Virus record (IMG/VR): IMGVR_UViG_3300031840_000710
Span: 1 to 57,119 of that record
DNA length: 57,119 nucleotides
Strand: one strand, 5' to 3'
Origin: a virus
Part shown: positions 45,761 through 54,114 of the stretch, piece by piece
Layout of the letters: every line of letters starts with the position of its first letter
Position numbering within the stretch: position 1 is the stretch's first letter
Notes under the pieces: model-generated
What the model was told of the DNA's origin: nothing
Database searches by the model: none
The model's input: only the letters and a program-made list of their open reading frames with translations
Position numbers and translations under genes: made by a program

Positions 45761-47098
45761 TTATTTCATTTTTTTAAGGATTATTAGATAGGGTTGTGGA
45801 CTTAATATTGTTCCGTCTGATGCTAATTTCATTTTCCTTGTTTCCTTGAATACACCCCTTTTATCTATATTTCCACCAGCAGTATATGCAAAATCTGCGT
45901 CTATTCTCACAATAATATCTCCATGTGATGCAGTAAATACGGTATCTTCCGCTCCATGACCTGCTGTTTTCACCACAACATCCCCTAGTTGCGGTTTAAT
46001 TTTTCCTCTAATTAACGAGTGGGCTTCCCAAAGTTTGGATCTTCCGGATGCAATATTCCCGGCATAACCACTGTGTCCTTCATAGGCGGGGAACCCTGTG
46101 CCTCGCATTGCCCAAGAAACCGATGTTGCACTCCAGTGCATAATACCTGTGACTGAATCTCCTTTACCACCAGTTGCTGCACCAAAGATATATGTTCTTT
46201 GAACTTCTTTATCATCTGCATATTTTGGCCAATATTCTTTTACTTTTCTGTGTGATTTTCCTTTTGCCCGTTTTCTATCTTCTAGACCATAATAATGATA
46301 TAATTGAATTCTTTTATATGCGGCATTTGATTTATCTGTACTTCCTTTTTCTCCTGCGTCTCGCTCGTTTTTACCAACCCAAAAAGCAATTTCTGCGTTT
46401 GCTTGAGCGGCAGCAAGAGGTGAGCCAACACCAACAATAACAGAATCAGAAGCTTTTAATTTCTTTTCCATTTTTTCAATAATATGCTCGCCGTTAAAAT
46501 CAGTAGTAACAGGTTCCCCATCAGGGAAGTTTTCACCTGTTGGTACATTCTTACGATACCCACCAGCATCAAATGCTGCAGCAAGATCGCCCATTGCTTT
46601 CATTTCTTTCTCTAAGCAAGACAGGTTAATTCCTCTTCCGCCACTGGTTGTTTTTTTTGTACGGTATGTTAATCCCCTTAGTTTGCCATTTTCCTGTGGG
46701 CCGGTGCGATAAAAACACTCAACAACTCTTGCGCTAAATGGAGGACTCTCTGGTGTCTGGAGTCCACCTCCGTTACTTGAAGAATCAGAATCTGGGTAAG
46801 CGATGGGGTGTAAGGCTAAAATTCTTTTAATTGTTGCAGGATCTTTGAAGATACAAGGCTCGGGGATTATCATATCATATATCCCAATTGGTCTAACCCT
46901 AACGGCCTTGGTACCGTCAAAAGTTTTGACCGAGCCGATATCTTCTGGGAGAACAACGGCGTCAAACGTTGTTTTACCTGCTAAAGAATTAAAGAAAGTT
47001 TGAGCAACGGCTCTAAGATTCATTTCTTTCTGTAACGCATAATAAGATTTTGGATCTGATAGAGCATTAAACAGAGACGTAAAGAGATTAGAGGCCAT
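45761..47098 (-). CDS. Putative hub protein with DUF2272-like cell-wall hydrolase domain
   Basis: A 445-residue protein. The C-terminal half contains TGIMHWSATSVSWAMRGTG, then EGHSGY, KPQLGDVVV and ASHGDIIVRID. This order (W-S-A-x-x-(I/V)-S-W-x-M-R, a GD-V-V step, H-x-D-I-V-V) matches DUF2272, a family I associate with CHAP/NlpC-like fold proteins that act on or bind cell wall. The N-terminus has a gp5/VgrG-like feel (FDAVVLPEDIGSVKTFDG then VRVRPIGIYD), as an OB-fold hub would. It is the second gene after the proposed late promoter. A virion-associated lysin used at DNA entry is likely, but the catalytic residues are not certain. Confidence 0.6.
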   Translation of the reverse strand: MASNLFTSLFNALSDPKSYYALQKEMNLRAVAQTFFNSLAGKTTFDAVVLPEDIGSVKTFDGTKAVRVRPIGIYDMIIPEPCIFKDPATIKRILALHPIAYPDSDSSSNGGGLQTPESPPFSARVVECFYRTGPQENGKLRGLTYRTKKTTSGGRGINLSCLEKEMKAMGDLAAAFDAGGYRKNVPTGENFPDGEPVTTDFNGEHIIEKMEKKLKASDSVIVGVGSPLAAAQANAEIAFWVGKNERDAGEKGSTDKSNAAYKRIQLYHYYGLEDRKRAKGKSHRKVKEYWPKYADDKEVQRTYIFGAATGGKGDSVTGIMHWSATSVSWAMRGTGFPAYEGHSGYAGNIASGRSKLWEAHSLIRGKIKPQLGDVVVKTAGHGAEDTVFTASHGDIIVRIDADFAYTAGGNIDKRGVFKETRKMKLASDGTILSPQPYLIILKKMK

Positions 47099-47385
47099 CA
47101 GTCGTCCTCTTTTTTGATCATTGAATAGATATCATCCATATCATCATCAGTTAAGCCTTCGGATTTTTCATTCTTTGACATAAGAGCAGCAATTTTTACA
47201 ATCTGTTCATTTGATCTTTGCAGGGTCTCAACGTATTTGGCCAAAGTTATGCCAATCTGCTGGTGTCTTGCTTCGTCTTTCGCAACAAATTTGATAGCAT
47301 CGTCAAGAAGCTCCCGCGTTATTTTGCGGTCTTCTCGGATGTTATCAATTGCTTCTTTTAGGTGTTCGTCTACTTTTTTACTCAT
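47098..47385 (-). CDS. Small helical protein at the head of the virion operon
   Basis: A 95-residue, strongly charged, all-helical protein (MSKKVDEHLKEAIDNIREDR at the start, acidic DDDMDDIYSMIKKEDD end). It has no Cys, no membrane span and no known motif. It is the first gene after the candidate late promoter at 47408-47415 and overlaps the start of the next gene. A tail or baseplate assembly chaperone is one possibility; nothing in the sequence proves it. Confidence 0.6.
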   Translation of the reverse strand: MSKKVDEHLKEAIDNIREDRKITRELLDDAIKFVAKDEARHQQIGITLAKYVETLQRSNEQIVKIAALMSKNEKSEGLTDDDMDDIYSMIKKEDD

Positions 47386-47402
47386 ATATTAAATAGATCC
47401 AA

Positions 47403-48089
47403 TCAAATATTTATATTGTCCCAATCTTGCTTAAATAACCTATATTTCTTGCGAAACTTGTTTAATTGAGTTACAATTTGCTTAGTATTCATTCCGGTAA
47501 TCTCACGAAGATAAAGATAGATTGCTTTCTTATTGAATATCTCAATCTCTTCAACAGAGTTAAGAACAACACGAATTGCTTCATAAACTTTTTTCTCATT
47601 ATCATTCATGTCATTTGTGCCCCAACCATCCATTTCAACTTCCAAGTGCTTCCAGAATTCTTCTTTTTCTTTATCTTCATGATAGGGATTATAGTATACA
47701 ATCTGCTCAAAAGATAATTCTTTCAAAGCATCTTCATAGTCAACTTCTCGTTTGGCTCTCTTTGCTCTCTGCTTGACTTTATGGATAAACCAGTTCTTAG
47801 TTATCACACTAAAATAGGAAAATGCCTTAGATCCCTTGTTTGGATCGTATTTTGCTAGTATAGTAGTAAGCCAGATCTTGCAATCTTCTCTTAATTCATT
47901 GATATTCGGTAATGTTGTAAATTTGTATGTGAATACAATCTTGTCAACCAATTCGCTAAATGCGGGTTGAATAAGCTTAACATAAAGTTCAGTCTTCTCT
48001 TTTCTGCAGTCGGATGATGCGTACTTAACTATCGCGTCTTCGTGAACCTGCGTAAAATACATTCTCTTCGTTTTGGGTCGTCTGGCCAT
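47403..48089 (-). CDS. Late-transcription sigma factor (T4 gp55-like)
   Basis: A 228-residue sigma factor that would redirect host RNA polymerase to late promoters. I use the ATG at 48089 (MARRPKTKRMYFTQ), with AGAGGA upstream; the longer reading from 48167 lies deep in the preceding gene. The hallmark sigma region 2-like stretch runs from YFTQVHEDAIVKYAS through ELYVKLIQPAFSELVDKIV to the core FDP-like segment YDPNKGSKAFSYFSVITKNW. A C-terminal helical region (MNTKQIVTQLNKFRKKYRLF) may be the DNA- or clamp-contacting part. The reading frame overlaps the upstream gene by 65 bases. It stands directly before the virion operon, and TATAAATA boxes occur in this genome, which supports the call. 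Confidence 0.85.
   Translation of the reverse strand: MARRPKTKRMYFTQVHEDAIVKYASSDCRKEKTELYVKLIQPAFSELVDKIVFTYKFTTLPNINELREDCKIWLTTILAKYDPNKGSKAFSYFSVITKNWFIHKVKQRAKRAKREVDYEDALKELSFEQIVYYNPYHEDKEKEEFWKHLEVEMDGWGTNDMNDNEKKVYEAIRVVLNSVEEIEIFNKKAIYLYLREITGMNTKQIVTQLNKFRKKYRLFKQDWDNINI
47408..47415 (-). promoter_or_regulatory. Candidate T4-type late promoter of the virion operon
   Basis: The minus strand reads TATAAATA, an exact T4 late octamer, 23 bases before the ATG of the first virion-module gene (47385). Transcription would start about 16 bases before that ATG. The octamer lies in the last codons of the gene for the gp55-like sigma factor that would be needed to read it. The start of the downstream gene has only a weak ribosome-binding site. 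Confidence 0.5.
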
Positions 48090-48420
48090 TGATTTGTTCC
48101 TCTTGTTGTGGCTGCGCATCTTCAGGCTCATCTTCAAACTGCTCCAGGAAAAATTCCGGATCTTCAAAGTCTTCTAACATAAGGCCAAGAGACTTTGTGT
48201 GGTTCAAAAGATGTTGCAATGTTTCATCCCCATAAAACATTTCCATTTCGTATATGGACTTCAGATGCGCTTCGTAATTAGCAATGATATCGGACACTTC
48301 ATTAATATTGTCGTAAATAAACGTTAATTTGGAAGTTATCCGCCTAGAATACCAAAACATAAGAATGTTGAATAGCAATGAGAGCGCTAAAACTATTGCT
48401 AAAATTATCGTACTACTCAT
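48025..48420 (-). CDS. Membrane-anchored acidic protein next to the sigma gene
   Basis: A 131-residue protein with one N-terminal membrane span (about residues 4-23, TIILAIVLALSLLFNILMFW), then a basic stop (SRR), a helical part with YEMEMFYGDETLQHLL, and an acidic, Gln-rich C-terminus (DEPEDAQPQQEEQ). The last 65 bases overlap the sigma gene in another frame. Proteins with this layout are, as I recall, common beside gp55 genes in marine T4-like phages, but their function is unknown. Membrane tethering could link it to lysis timing or to the host polymerase; both are guesses. Confidence 0.65.
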   Translation of the reverse strand: MSSTIILAIVLALSLLFNILMFWYSRRITSKLTFIYDNINEVSDIIANYEAHLKSIYEMEMFYGDETLQHLLNHTKSLGLMLEDFEDPEFFLEQFEDEPEDAQPQQEEQINGQTTQNEENVFYAGSRRRDS

Positions 48421-48667
48421 TGTATTCTATCCTTGTTGTTTTTTCGTCTTTTAAGATTCTTTTATTTTCTTCAATATATTCCTTAACTAAATCACCAGTT
48501 TGTTGTGAGTCTTTGCTTTCTTTTCTCACAAAGTTGGTGAGTTGTGGGATTCGGGTTAAAACTTGCTTATTATCGCAAACTTCACAGTCTTCAAGGCGTT
48601 CCGTTATCCCGTGCCTTACCTCTACCTCACTATCACAAATGGAACATTTATAACAGTATTTAGGCAT
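48413..48667 (-). CDS. FmdB-type zinc ribbon protein
   Basis: An 84-residue protein. Its N-terminal domain PKYCYKCSICDSEVEVRHG with CEVC about 20 residues later is the FmdB/CxxC-CxxC zinc ribbon of putative regulatory proteins (the Y-C-Y-K-C-x-x-C start, H-x-I-x-E middle and C-E-x-C pair all fit). After LTRIPQL the remainder is a charged helical tail. It overlaps its neighbours (TAATG at the start). Place two genes before the late sigma factor suggests a role in transcription or host takeover, but FmdB-like ribbons have no settled function. Confidence 0.75.
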   Translation of the reverse strand: MPKYCYKCSICDSEVEVRHGITERLEDCEVCDNKQVLTRIPQLTNFVRKESKDSQQTGDLVKEYIEENKRILKDEKTTRIEYNE

Positions 48668-48885
48668 TATAGGGGACCTTTCATATCTACATCAGTTATA
48701 ACCGTTGATTTTTGCTTCTCGGCTTTAACCATTGGTGGGTTCATTACAACCAACTCTCCTGAATCGTCCACTTGAATTTGAAACTCTTGGAGAACAGGGA
48801 CGATATCTGTTTGCTCCATTAGTGATTTTTGTAAAGCCATCATGATTGCTCCGACGGCTTGATTTGATAATTTATGATCTTTCAT
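48667..48885 (-). CDS. Small conserved-looking hypothetical protein
   Basis: A 72-residue protein beginning MKDHKLSNQAVGAIMMALQK, followed by SLMEQTDIVPVLQEFQIQVD, a beta-like GELVVMNPP and a charged end. No known motif. GGAGCAATTAA precedes the ATG. It starts the group of three small genes that lead into the late sigma factor, which makes a late-transcription accessory role (as gp33 in T4) an attractive but unproven idea. Confidence 0.6.
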   Translation of the reverse strand: MKDHKLSNQAVGAIMMALQKSLMEQTDIVPVLQEFQIQVDDSGELVVMNPPMVKAEKQKSTVITDVDMKGPL

Positions 48886-48907
48886 TTAATTGCTCCATAT
48901 TTTAATT

Positions 48908-49804
48908 TTATTCATTTATTCTCAACATCTTCTCTACCTGAATTCTGATGTTTAAGTTTTGCAACGCATAATCTCTATTGCTGTCACCGAAAGAATGAGA
49001 ATATTTTTTAATTTCTTTTGTGATACTGTCTTCATTTACTTCTTTCTTATATTTTCTTCCAGAGCAATTAGTTGTTATTATTTCATCTATATTGTCTGGT
49101 GTTATCAATCCTTCCATCATGGGTTTTTGATATGGCCTCCAGTCTGCAACTAAAACATTTTTACCACAACTCATCGATTCATATGCTCCTCTACCTAAAG
49201 AAACAACCAAATCAGCTTCTGAAATGAAGTTCTCAATATCAAAAACAGGATTAGTAAACTTGTTATGTGCTTTGAAATTCCAGCCATTTTTCTTGCAAAT
49301 CTTTTGCAAAAATTGATTGAAACGTGAAGATTGTGACAACGATAAGATGTTCTTGAGTTCTTTGTTTGTTCTTGTTGGTTTAAATCTATCTGTATTTATG
49401 CCATTTCTTATCATGTGCGATGGTAAATTCTTTTGATTCAAATGCTCTTTCACTTCTTCAGAAATAGAAATATAATTTCTTATTGGTTCTCCAAAGGGCT
49501 GCTCTAGACTTGGTATGGTACCATGACAAACTTGATAGATTTTCTGATGATCTAAATTTAGTTTTAAAGCTTTAGCAATTGTTGTAGTATGGTTTATAAG
49601 GCAAATCTCAACGTCTCCTTCAAAAACGTTTGGAATTATATTGAAATCTTGATAAATTTTCTTAGACATAATTCCATATCTATCAGATCCAGACAACAAA
49701 AACGTTTTAATTTTTCGTCTTTTCAACTCTTCTATTACAGTATAGACATAAGTTTCAGAACCACCTATCGTATCTAAATGATTTTGTCCTATTAAGATTT
49801 TCAT
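48908..49804 (-). CDS. Glycosyltransferase, GT-B fold (GT4-like)
   Basis: A 298-residue GT-B type glycosyltransferase. The N-terminus has the typical HLDTIGGSETYVYTVIEELK acceptor-side loop, the hinge region carries IRNGINTDRFKP, and the C-terminal nucleotide-sugar part has EADLVVSLGRGAYESMSCGK with the E-S-M-S-C-G-K pattern used to hold the donor. It is shorter than most GT4 enzymes (about 350-400 residues), mainly through a reduced C-terminal domain. It is the last of five chained glycosyltransferases (ATGA overlap upstream). Targets could be phage DNA bases, virion proteins or host surface sugars; the sequence does not decide. Confidence 0.82.
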   Translation of the reverse strand: MKILIGQNHLDTIGGSETYVYTVIEELKRRKIKTFLLSGSDRYGIMSKKIYQDFNIIPNVFEGDVEICLINHTTTIAKALKLNLDHQKIYQVCHGTIPSLEQPFGEPIRNYISISEEVKEHLNQKNLPSHMIRNGINTDRFKPTRTNKELKNILSLSQSSRFNQFLQKICKKNGWNFKAHNKFTNPVFDIENFISEADLVVSLGRGAYESMSCGKNVLVADWRPYQKPMMEGLITPDNIDEIITTNCSGRKYKKEVNEDSITKEIKKYSHSFGDSNRDYALQNLNIRIQVEKMLRINE

Positions 49805-50556
49805 TCTGCTTGTCCTTTTGAATTGTTTATTATTTTTGCAGTATCAAACCTGTCTTTCCATTCAATAAGACTTCGGCCAAAATCCGATTGAGTGTGAATT
49901 GCTTTGCCCTTTCTCTTTTTCCATTTTTCAGAAATCGTAGAGTTTCCGGGTTGCCTTTCGTACAAGAAGTTTATATAGTAATCACAAGTTTGTTCCCATT
50001 GTTCTATCGAAATTGCCTTTCCGTAATGTTTTATAAATCCTTTATGGCCAACTTTCGAAAAGCTTGCAAATGGAACCCTAGTGTAAAAATGAAGATCCGG
50101 CTTAGGTCTAAATAAGGTTAAAATATCTCTAAACTCTGGGCCCATAAACTTTCTGTTAAGATATTGTTCTTCTACATCTTGTGGTGTTATATAGAAATCG
50201 AACAATCTCATTGAATATGCATCATACGAAGTGTCGAAGAGATCTATATTATCAAAGTCTGTGTATTCGTCTGCATCGAAATAATAAATCCAATCTGGCT
50301 GTGATTCTTTGGCTACTTTGTAAATAGCTTGCCTTTGGGTTCCTTCTAGAATTTGTCTTTTATGAGGATTTGTTTCCCATGTTTTGGCTTGTATTATTCT
50401 TTTTACTTTAGGAAATTTTAAACATATTTGGGTTGTGCTGTCTGTAGAGTAGTCATCAAAAATATAAATTTCATCTACTAAGTTAGAAACATGCTCTAAA
50501 GTATTAAAAATAATGTCTTCTTCATTTCTTATTCTTGTTACTCCCACTATTTTCAT
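49801..50556 (-). CDS. Glycosyltransferase, GT-A fold (GT2-like)
   Basis: A 251-residue GT2-type enzyme. It begins MKIVGVTRIRNEEDIIFNTL, has the nucleotide-binding IYIFDDYSTDSTTQI strand, and a metal-binding D-x-D in YYFDADEYTDF near residue 95. An HT-rich C-terminus (GKAIHTQSDFGRSL) follows. Proteins starting R-N-E-E-D with D-D-x-S-x-D form a large family that moves sugars with simple GT-A cores. It overlaps both neighbours by ATGA junctions, so the five enzymes are probably made together. Confidence 0.85.
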   Translation of the reverse strand: MKIVGVTRIRNEEDIIFNTLEHVSNLVDEIYIFDDYSTDSTTQICLKFPKVKRIIQAKTWETNPHKRQILEGTQRQAIYKVAKESQPDWIYYFDADEYTDFDNIDLFDTSYDAYSMRLFDFYITPQDVEEQYLNRKFMGPEFRDILTLFRPKPDLHFYTRVPFASFSKVGHKGFIKHYGKAISIEQWEQTCDYYINFLYERQPGNSTISEKWKKRKGKAIHTQSDFGRSLIEWKDRFDTAKIINNSKGQAE

Positions 50557-51566
50557 AAAACAATACTCGCTATTTCTTCATTCCATATTTTACCAAACAA
50601 CACTTCGTCACTTCTTAATTGTTTATCGCCTATTTTTTTTCCACTCAAACTCACAGACTCATCATGATAAAAAAATAAATCTTTGCCAAAATAATAACAA
50701 TGTTTGCCTTGTGTTATTATTTTTAAACAAAGATCTGTATCCTGGAAGTTCTTGGACAGAGAGGGATTGAAACCACCAACTTCTACAAAATCTTTTAAAT
50801 TGACTATCATCAAAGCACCTGTGAGACAGCTTACTCCTTTATTACAATTGACTCTAGGATCTTCTGGGCACACAAAGCGCTTGTAATGAAAAGGTGTTAA
50901 GGTCTGGATATTTTTCATTAAAGGAAGAAACAACGAGCCTCCGTATTGGGTTGTGTTTCTCCATTTACCGGCTACATGTTTATAAAACTCTTTTATATTT
51001 TGACTGTCTTCTTCTTTTATAAAAGATATTTCCTTTGGAGGATACAGTAATTTCGTTCCGGACACTGATGATTTATTGGATCGGTGTCTTTGCAAAAAGT
51101 CTAATAATGACTCTTTGTTTTTTGTGTACAAGTCATTATTCCAAAAAATAACTTCATTATTTCCTTTTTTATAGCATATCAAGCATGCGATATTATTCAG
51201 CATAGAAAAATTAAATCCTTTATCATTTTCAATCCTCAAATAACAGCATTCAGATGCAATAGTAAATATATCTTCATCCGAGTTGTCATCTACAATTATT
51301 ACATTACAAACAGATAGCACATCATTGTTTTTAAGGTTTGCAACTGTTTTAGCCAAAAGCTCAGACATGTTTTTTGTTGGAATTATAATTGTTGGTTTTT
51401 CTTCATCAAAGTCTTTTTCTTTCCACACACAAGAGTAATTTATTTCTAAAACCTCAAACAAACTCTTTCCGCCAAGTGCTTCTTTTTTTAGTTTGATTTC
51501 TTTTTGAATTATTTCAAATTTATCTGATATATTATTCCGGAAGTCAAACTCATAAAAGGATTTCAT
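50553..51566 (-). CDS. Glycosyltransferase, GT-A fold (GT2), rhamnosyl/chondroitin-type
   Basis: A 337-residue GT2 enzyme from the ATG at 51566 (MKSFYEFDF), which has AGAGGAAG upstream; the ATG at 51644 lies inside the previous gene. Visible parts: KPTIIIPTKNMSELLAKT, VIIVDDNSDEDIF, the W-N-N-D-L site standing for DxD, GALMIVNLKDFVEVGGFNP, and the acceptor-base region FQDTDLCLKI followed by YHDESVSLSG. That order is typical of GT2 enzymes that transfer rhamnose or related sugars. About 75 N-terminal residues before the GT-A core have no recognised role. Confidence 0.85.
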   Translation of the reverse strand: MKSFYEFDFRNNISDKFEIIQKEIKLKKEALGGKSLFEVLEINYSCVWKEKDFDEEKPTIIIPTKNMSELLAKTVANLKNNDVLSVCNVIIVDDNSDEDIFTIASECCYLRIENDKGFNFSMLNNIACLICYKKGNNEVIFWNNDLYTKNKESLLDFLQRHRSNKSSVSGTKLLYPPKEISFIKEEDSQNIKEFYKHVAGKWRNTTQYGGSLFLPLMKNIQTLTPFHYKRFVCPEDPRVNCNKGVSCLTGALMIVNLKDFVEVGGFNPSLSKNFQDTDLCLKIITQGKHCYYFGKDLFFYHDESVSLSGKKIGDKQLRSDEVLFGKIWNEEIASIVL

Positions 51567-52767
51567 ATTCGTCTTCCTCTTGTTTGCCGTTGATCTGCTC
51601 GCAAAAACCTTGAAACAACTTCTCATCAGAGAATTTATCTCCAATAATCGTTTTCAATTCCTCTGCTTGAGCTTTCATCTTATCGCTATTTTTAACAGCC
51701 TTTCTCAATGCCATCTTATAAGATCCTTGATCTGCAAAAGCCCACATTTGTTCTTTGTCAATAACTCCGGGCCAAACAGCTTGTGACTGGACTGGTCGCA
51801 TAGAATAATCCACTTCATTAAAGTAGTTGTTTCCATCATGATGAAGGAAATCAAGCTGCCCAGACCAGCCAATCGTTGTAATTGGTAATCCTTCACGAGC
51901 TGCTTCAAACATAGGAAGACCAAAACCTTCACCGTGAGCGATGTTAATCATTCCTTTAATCTTTTCATGTTGATATAAACCGGTCATTTGACCAGCAGTA
52001 AGGTCTCCATGGAGAAGATAGACAGAACACTTGCGATCTTTATATTCACCAACCAATTGTGACATTCTTTTTTGAAGATGATCCCAATCAATTATTGAGT
52101 TTGAAGCGATATTTGTTTTAATAAGCAAACCTACTTCTTGATCTATAAACTCTTCAATAAACCATTTTACCATATTATCAAAGTTTTTACGAGGAGATAT
52201 TTGAGATACAGCAAGAAAATTAAAATCGTGCTTCAACTCTATCTCTTCAATTGGCTCTGGGTCTGCTCTTGGGGTATTCTCCCATACAACTTCAACGGGT
52301 GTTTCTATCTTATATGGATGACTTTCGCCTGTTTGTTGATTTTGTGCTTGAGCCACTGTATCTACCAAAGAAGTTTTTGCATGGTTTGACACAACGAGGA
52401 CTTTATCCATTTCATTACATTTAGGAAGCCACTGTGGTGAACACATATTGGTCTCAATACCAGCAGTATAGCCTATATTTATTGGTGCTAATTTTTGGAA
52501 TTCATTGGGGATTGTTACTTGCAGAGAAATATCTGCTTGTATTTGTTTTCTCTGAATGAGAACTTGTGTTAAAGTAATCTTCTCATCCATCCATTGGCGA
52601 AACTCAGAGTCTTGCCATACCCAACCAGTGCGTCCCCAAGGGATAGCCATAATAAAGATATCAAATAAATCTTCTCGGGATCTCAATGCTCTCAGAGCAA
52701 ATCGTGCTTGCTCTCCATATCCTGATTGTGACAGAACAGGTGCTCTTACTAAAATTTTCTTTTTCAC
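51550..52767 (-). CDS. Glycosyltransferase, GT-B fold (GT4-like)
   Basis: A 405-residue GT-B enzyme. It starts from GTG at 52767 with GGAGG four to five bases upstream; the GTGA overlaps the stop of the previous gene. N-terminal SQSGYGEQARFALRALRS is the acceptor loop, the hinge region carries FLAVSQISPRKNFDNMV, and the donor site has IAHGEGFGLPMFEAAREGLP, the E-G-F-G-x-P-x-x-E-A pattern of GT4. The C-terminal region is helical and acidic. As the second gene after the sigma-70-like promoter at 54060-54088 it should be expressed early or in mid-infection. Confidence 0.88.
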   Translation of the reverse strand: MKKKILVRAPVLSQSGYGEQARFALRALRSREDLFDIFIMAIPWGRTGWVWQDSEFRQWMDEKITLTQVLIQRKQIQADISLQVTIPNEFQKLAPINIGYTAGIETNMCSPQWLPKCNEMDKVLVVSNHAKTSLVDTVAQAQNQQTGESHPYKIETPVEVVWENTPRADPEPIEEIELKHDFNFLAVSQISPRKNFDNMVKWFIEEFIDQEVGLLIKTNIASNSIIDWDHLQKRMSQLVGEYKDRKCSVYLLHGDLTAGQMTGLYQHEKIKGMINIAHGEGFGLPMFEAAREGLPITTIGWSGQLDFLHHDGNNYFNEVDYSMRPVQSQAVWPGVIDKEQMWAFADQGSYKMALRKAVKNSDKMKAQAEELKTIIGDKFSDEKLFQGFCEQINGKQEEDEYEILL

Positions 52768-54029
52768 GCTACCTCCATAAAACGAATTCCTTTATAGTTT
52801 GACCTTGTTTCCCAAGATCCACCTTCTTCAACAACTTGATCAATAAATTCAACCCACGTAGAATTGAAGTTTTCAAAGTTATAATTGTCTTCAACGTGCT
52901 TGCGCCCTAACATACCCATCTTACGTCTTTCAGAAGCAGGAATGTTGTAAATCTTTGACAATGCCGAATGGAATTGAGCTTTGTCAACACGGTCTTCATA
53001 AATATAAGGAACATCTTGAGACCCGATAACAGACTTTGAGGAGGGGAGGAGGGGGATGCCAAACCAATCTTTTCCGTTGGTCACTTGCTCCTGCAATCCA
53101 CCGGTCATAGTAACTACAATAGGTGTTCCGCAGGACAGTGATTCCAAAGTTGCAAGGCCGAAACCTTCCGCATCTGAAATATTAATAGTACAGTCAGCCA
53201 TGTTGTACATAGCCGCTAAATGTTCTGGGGGGATCTTATTGATTGACAAAAGTACTTGTCTGTTATCGAGCCCAAGATGTTCGATAATGTGATTGAGGTC
53301 TTGACCGTGAGGATCTTTTGGATCTGTATGCATAATAAGTTGTGCCTTATCGTGAAGGTTGTTCTTATCAAGCCATTCTTTGAACCAGTAAATTAAAGTT
53401 CCAGATTGTTTTCTTCTAGCGTTTCTGTTATTCCAGAAGAAAATAACCTTGTCTTGGTCAGACTCAGGGAGCGAATCTTTTCTAAGTTTTTCAATACTTT
53501 CTGGAGTTAATGGCTTAAAAACCTCTCCATCTACAGCGTGTGGAATATATTTTCTTTTCACTTCCGGTGCTGCTTTGGCTACAATGTCATCAGTTACCTT
53601 AGAGATTGTTGCAATTGCGTCGTTAGAAATATAATACTTTCTATTAAACATTGGTACAGGATAATTGTCCCATACATGATAATATACCATTGAGCAAAGA
53701 GGACGCACTTCGTTCTCAATTTGCCATAACCAACCCCAAAAACGGGGATCAGTCATAAACCACAAAACGTCCGGCTTCTCTGTACGGAGAACCGAACGAA
53801 TCATTTCAGGTGTTCCGTAACCATCTACGGGAATAATTTTCCAATCTTGACCCCATGGATCAACTGCTATAGGGTTGTAGTCATTGTGCTTCATCGCCCC
53901 ACCAAAGGAGATGATAGAATACCGTCCGGTGTTCAGAAGTGCTTCGCAAACATATTTTGTTTGAGTTCCGACACCGGACGGGGACAGGGGATGGTCCGAT
54001 AATGTTAAAATTTTTATTTTCTTAGTCAA
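52764..54029 (-). CDS. Glycosyltransferase, GT-B fold (GT4-like), first of five
   Basis: A 421-residue GT4-type enzyme. N-terminal LSDHPLSPSGVGTQTKYVCE is the usual P-x-G-V-G-x-x loop; KYIPHAVDGEVFKPL is the hinge N-terminal; FFWNNRNARRKQSGTL is the R-K site for the donor phosphate; and ISDAEGFGLATLESLSCGTP is the E-G-F-G-L-x-x-L-E motif. It lies 24 bases downstream of the predicted transcript start and heads a chain of five overlapping glycosyltransferase genes. Candidate substrates are modified DNA bases or virion proteins; no base-modifying enzyme is in this window to decide. Confidence 0.9.
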   Translation of the reverse strand: MTKKIKILTLSDHPLSPSGVGTQTKYVCEALLNTGRYSIISFGGAMKHNDYNPIAVDPWGQDWKIIPVDGYGTPEMIRSVLRTEKPDVLWFMTDPRFWGWLWQIENEVRPLCSMVYYHVWDNYPVPMFNRKYYISNDAIATISKVTDDIVAKAAPEVKRKYIPHAVDGEVFKPLTPESIEKLRKDSLPESDQDKVIFFWNNRNARRKQSGTLIYWFKEWLDKNNLHDKAQLIMHTDPKDPHGQDLNHIIEHLGLDNRQVLLSINKIPPEHLAAMYNMADCTINISDAEGFGLATLESLSCGTPIVVTMTGGLQEQVTNGKDWFGIPLLPSSKSVIGSQDVPYIYEDRVDKAQFHSALSKIYNIPASERRKMGMLGRKHVEDNYNFENFNSTWVEFIDQVVEEGGSWETRSNYKGIRFMEVA

Positions 54030-54059
54030 GTTTTACCTCTTTGTTTTTCTTATGTATGT

Positions 54060-54088
54060 AATATAACACACTCAAGTTAACTTGTCAA
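54060..54088 (-). promoter_or_regulatory. Sigma-70-like promoter of the glycosyltransferase operon
   Basis: Minus strand: -35 TTGACA at 54083-54088, a 17-base spacer, and -10 TATATT at 54060-54065 preceded by GTGT. Start point near 54053, giving a leader of about 24 bases before the ATG at 54029. Member of the five-promoter family. Confidence 0.78.
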
Positions 54089-54114
54089 GTAAAAAAGCAA
54101 ACTTTTTTTTATTT

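Noticed and set aside
54092-54112. A7/T7-type inverted repeat after the Cas4-like nuclease gene
   Set aside because: The stem is almost only A-T pairs with a four-base loop, too weak to call a terminator, though some stop signal might be expected there.
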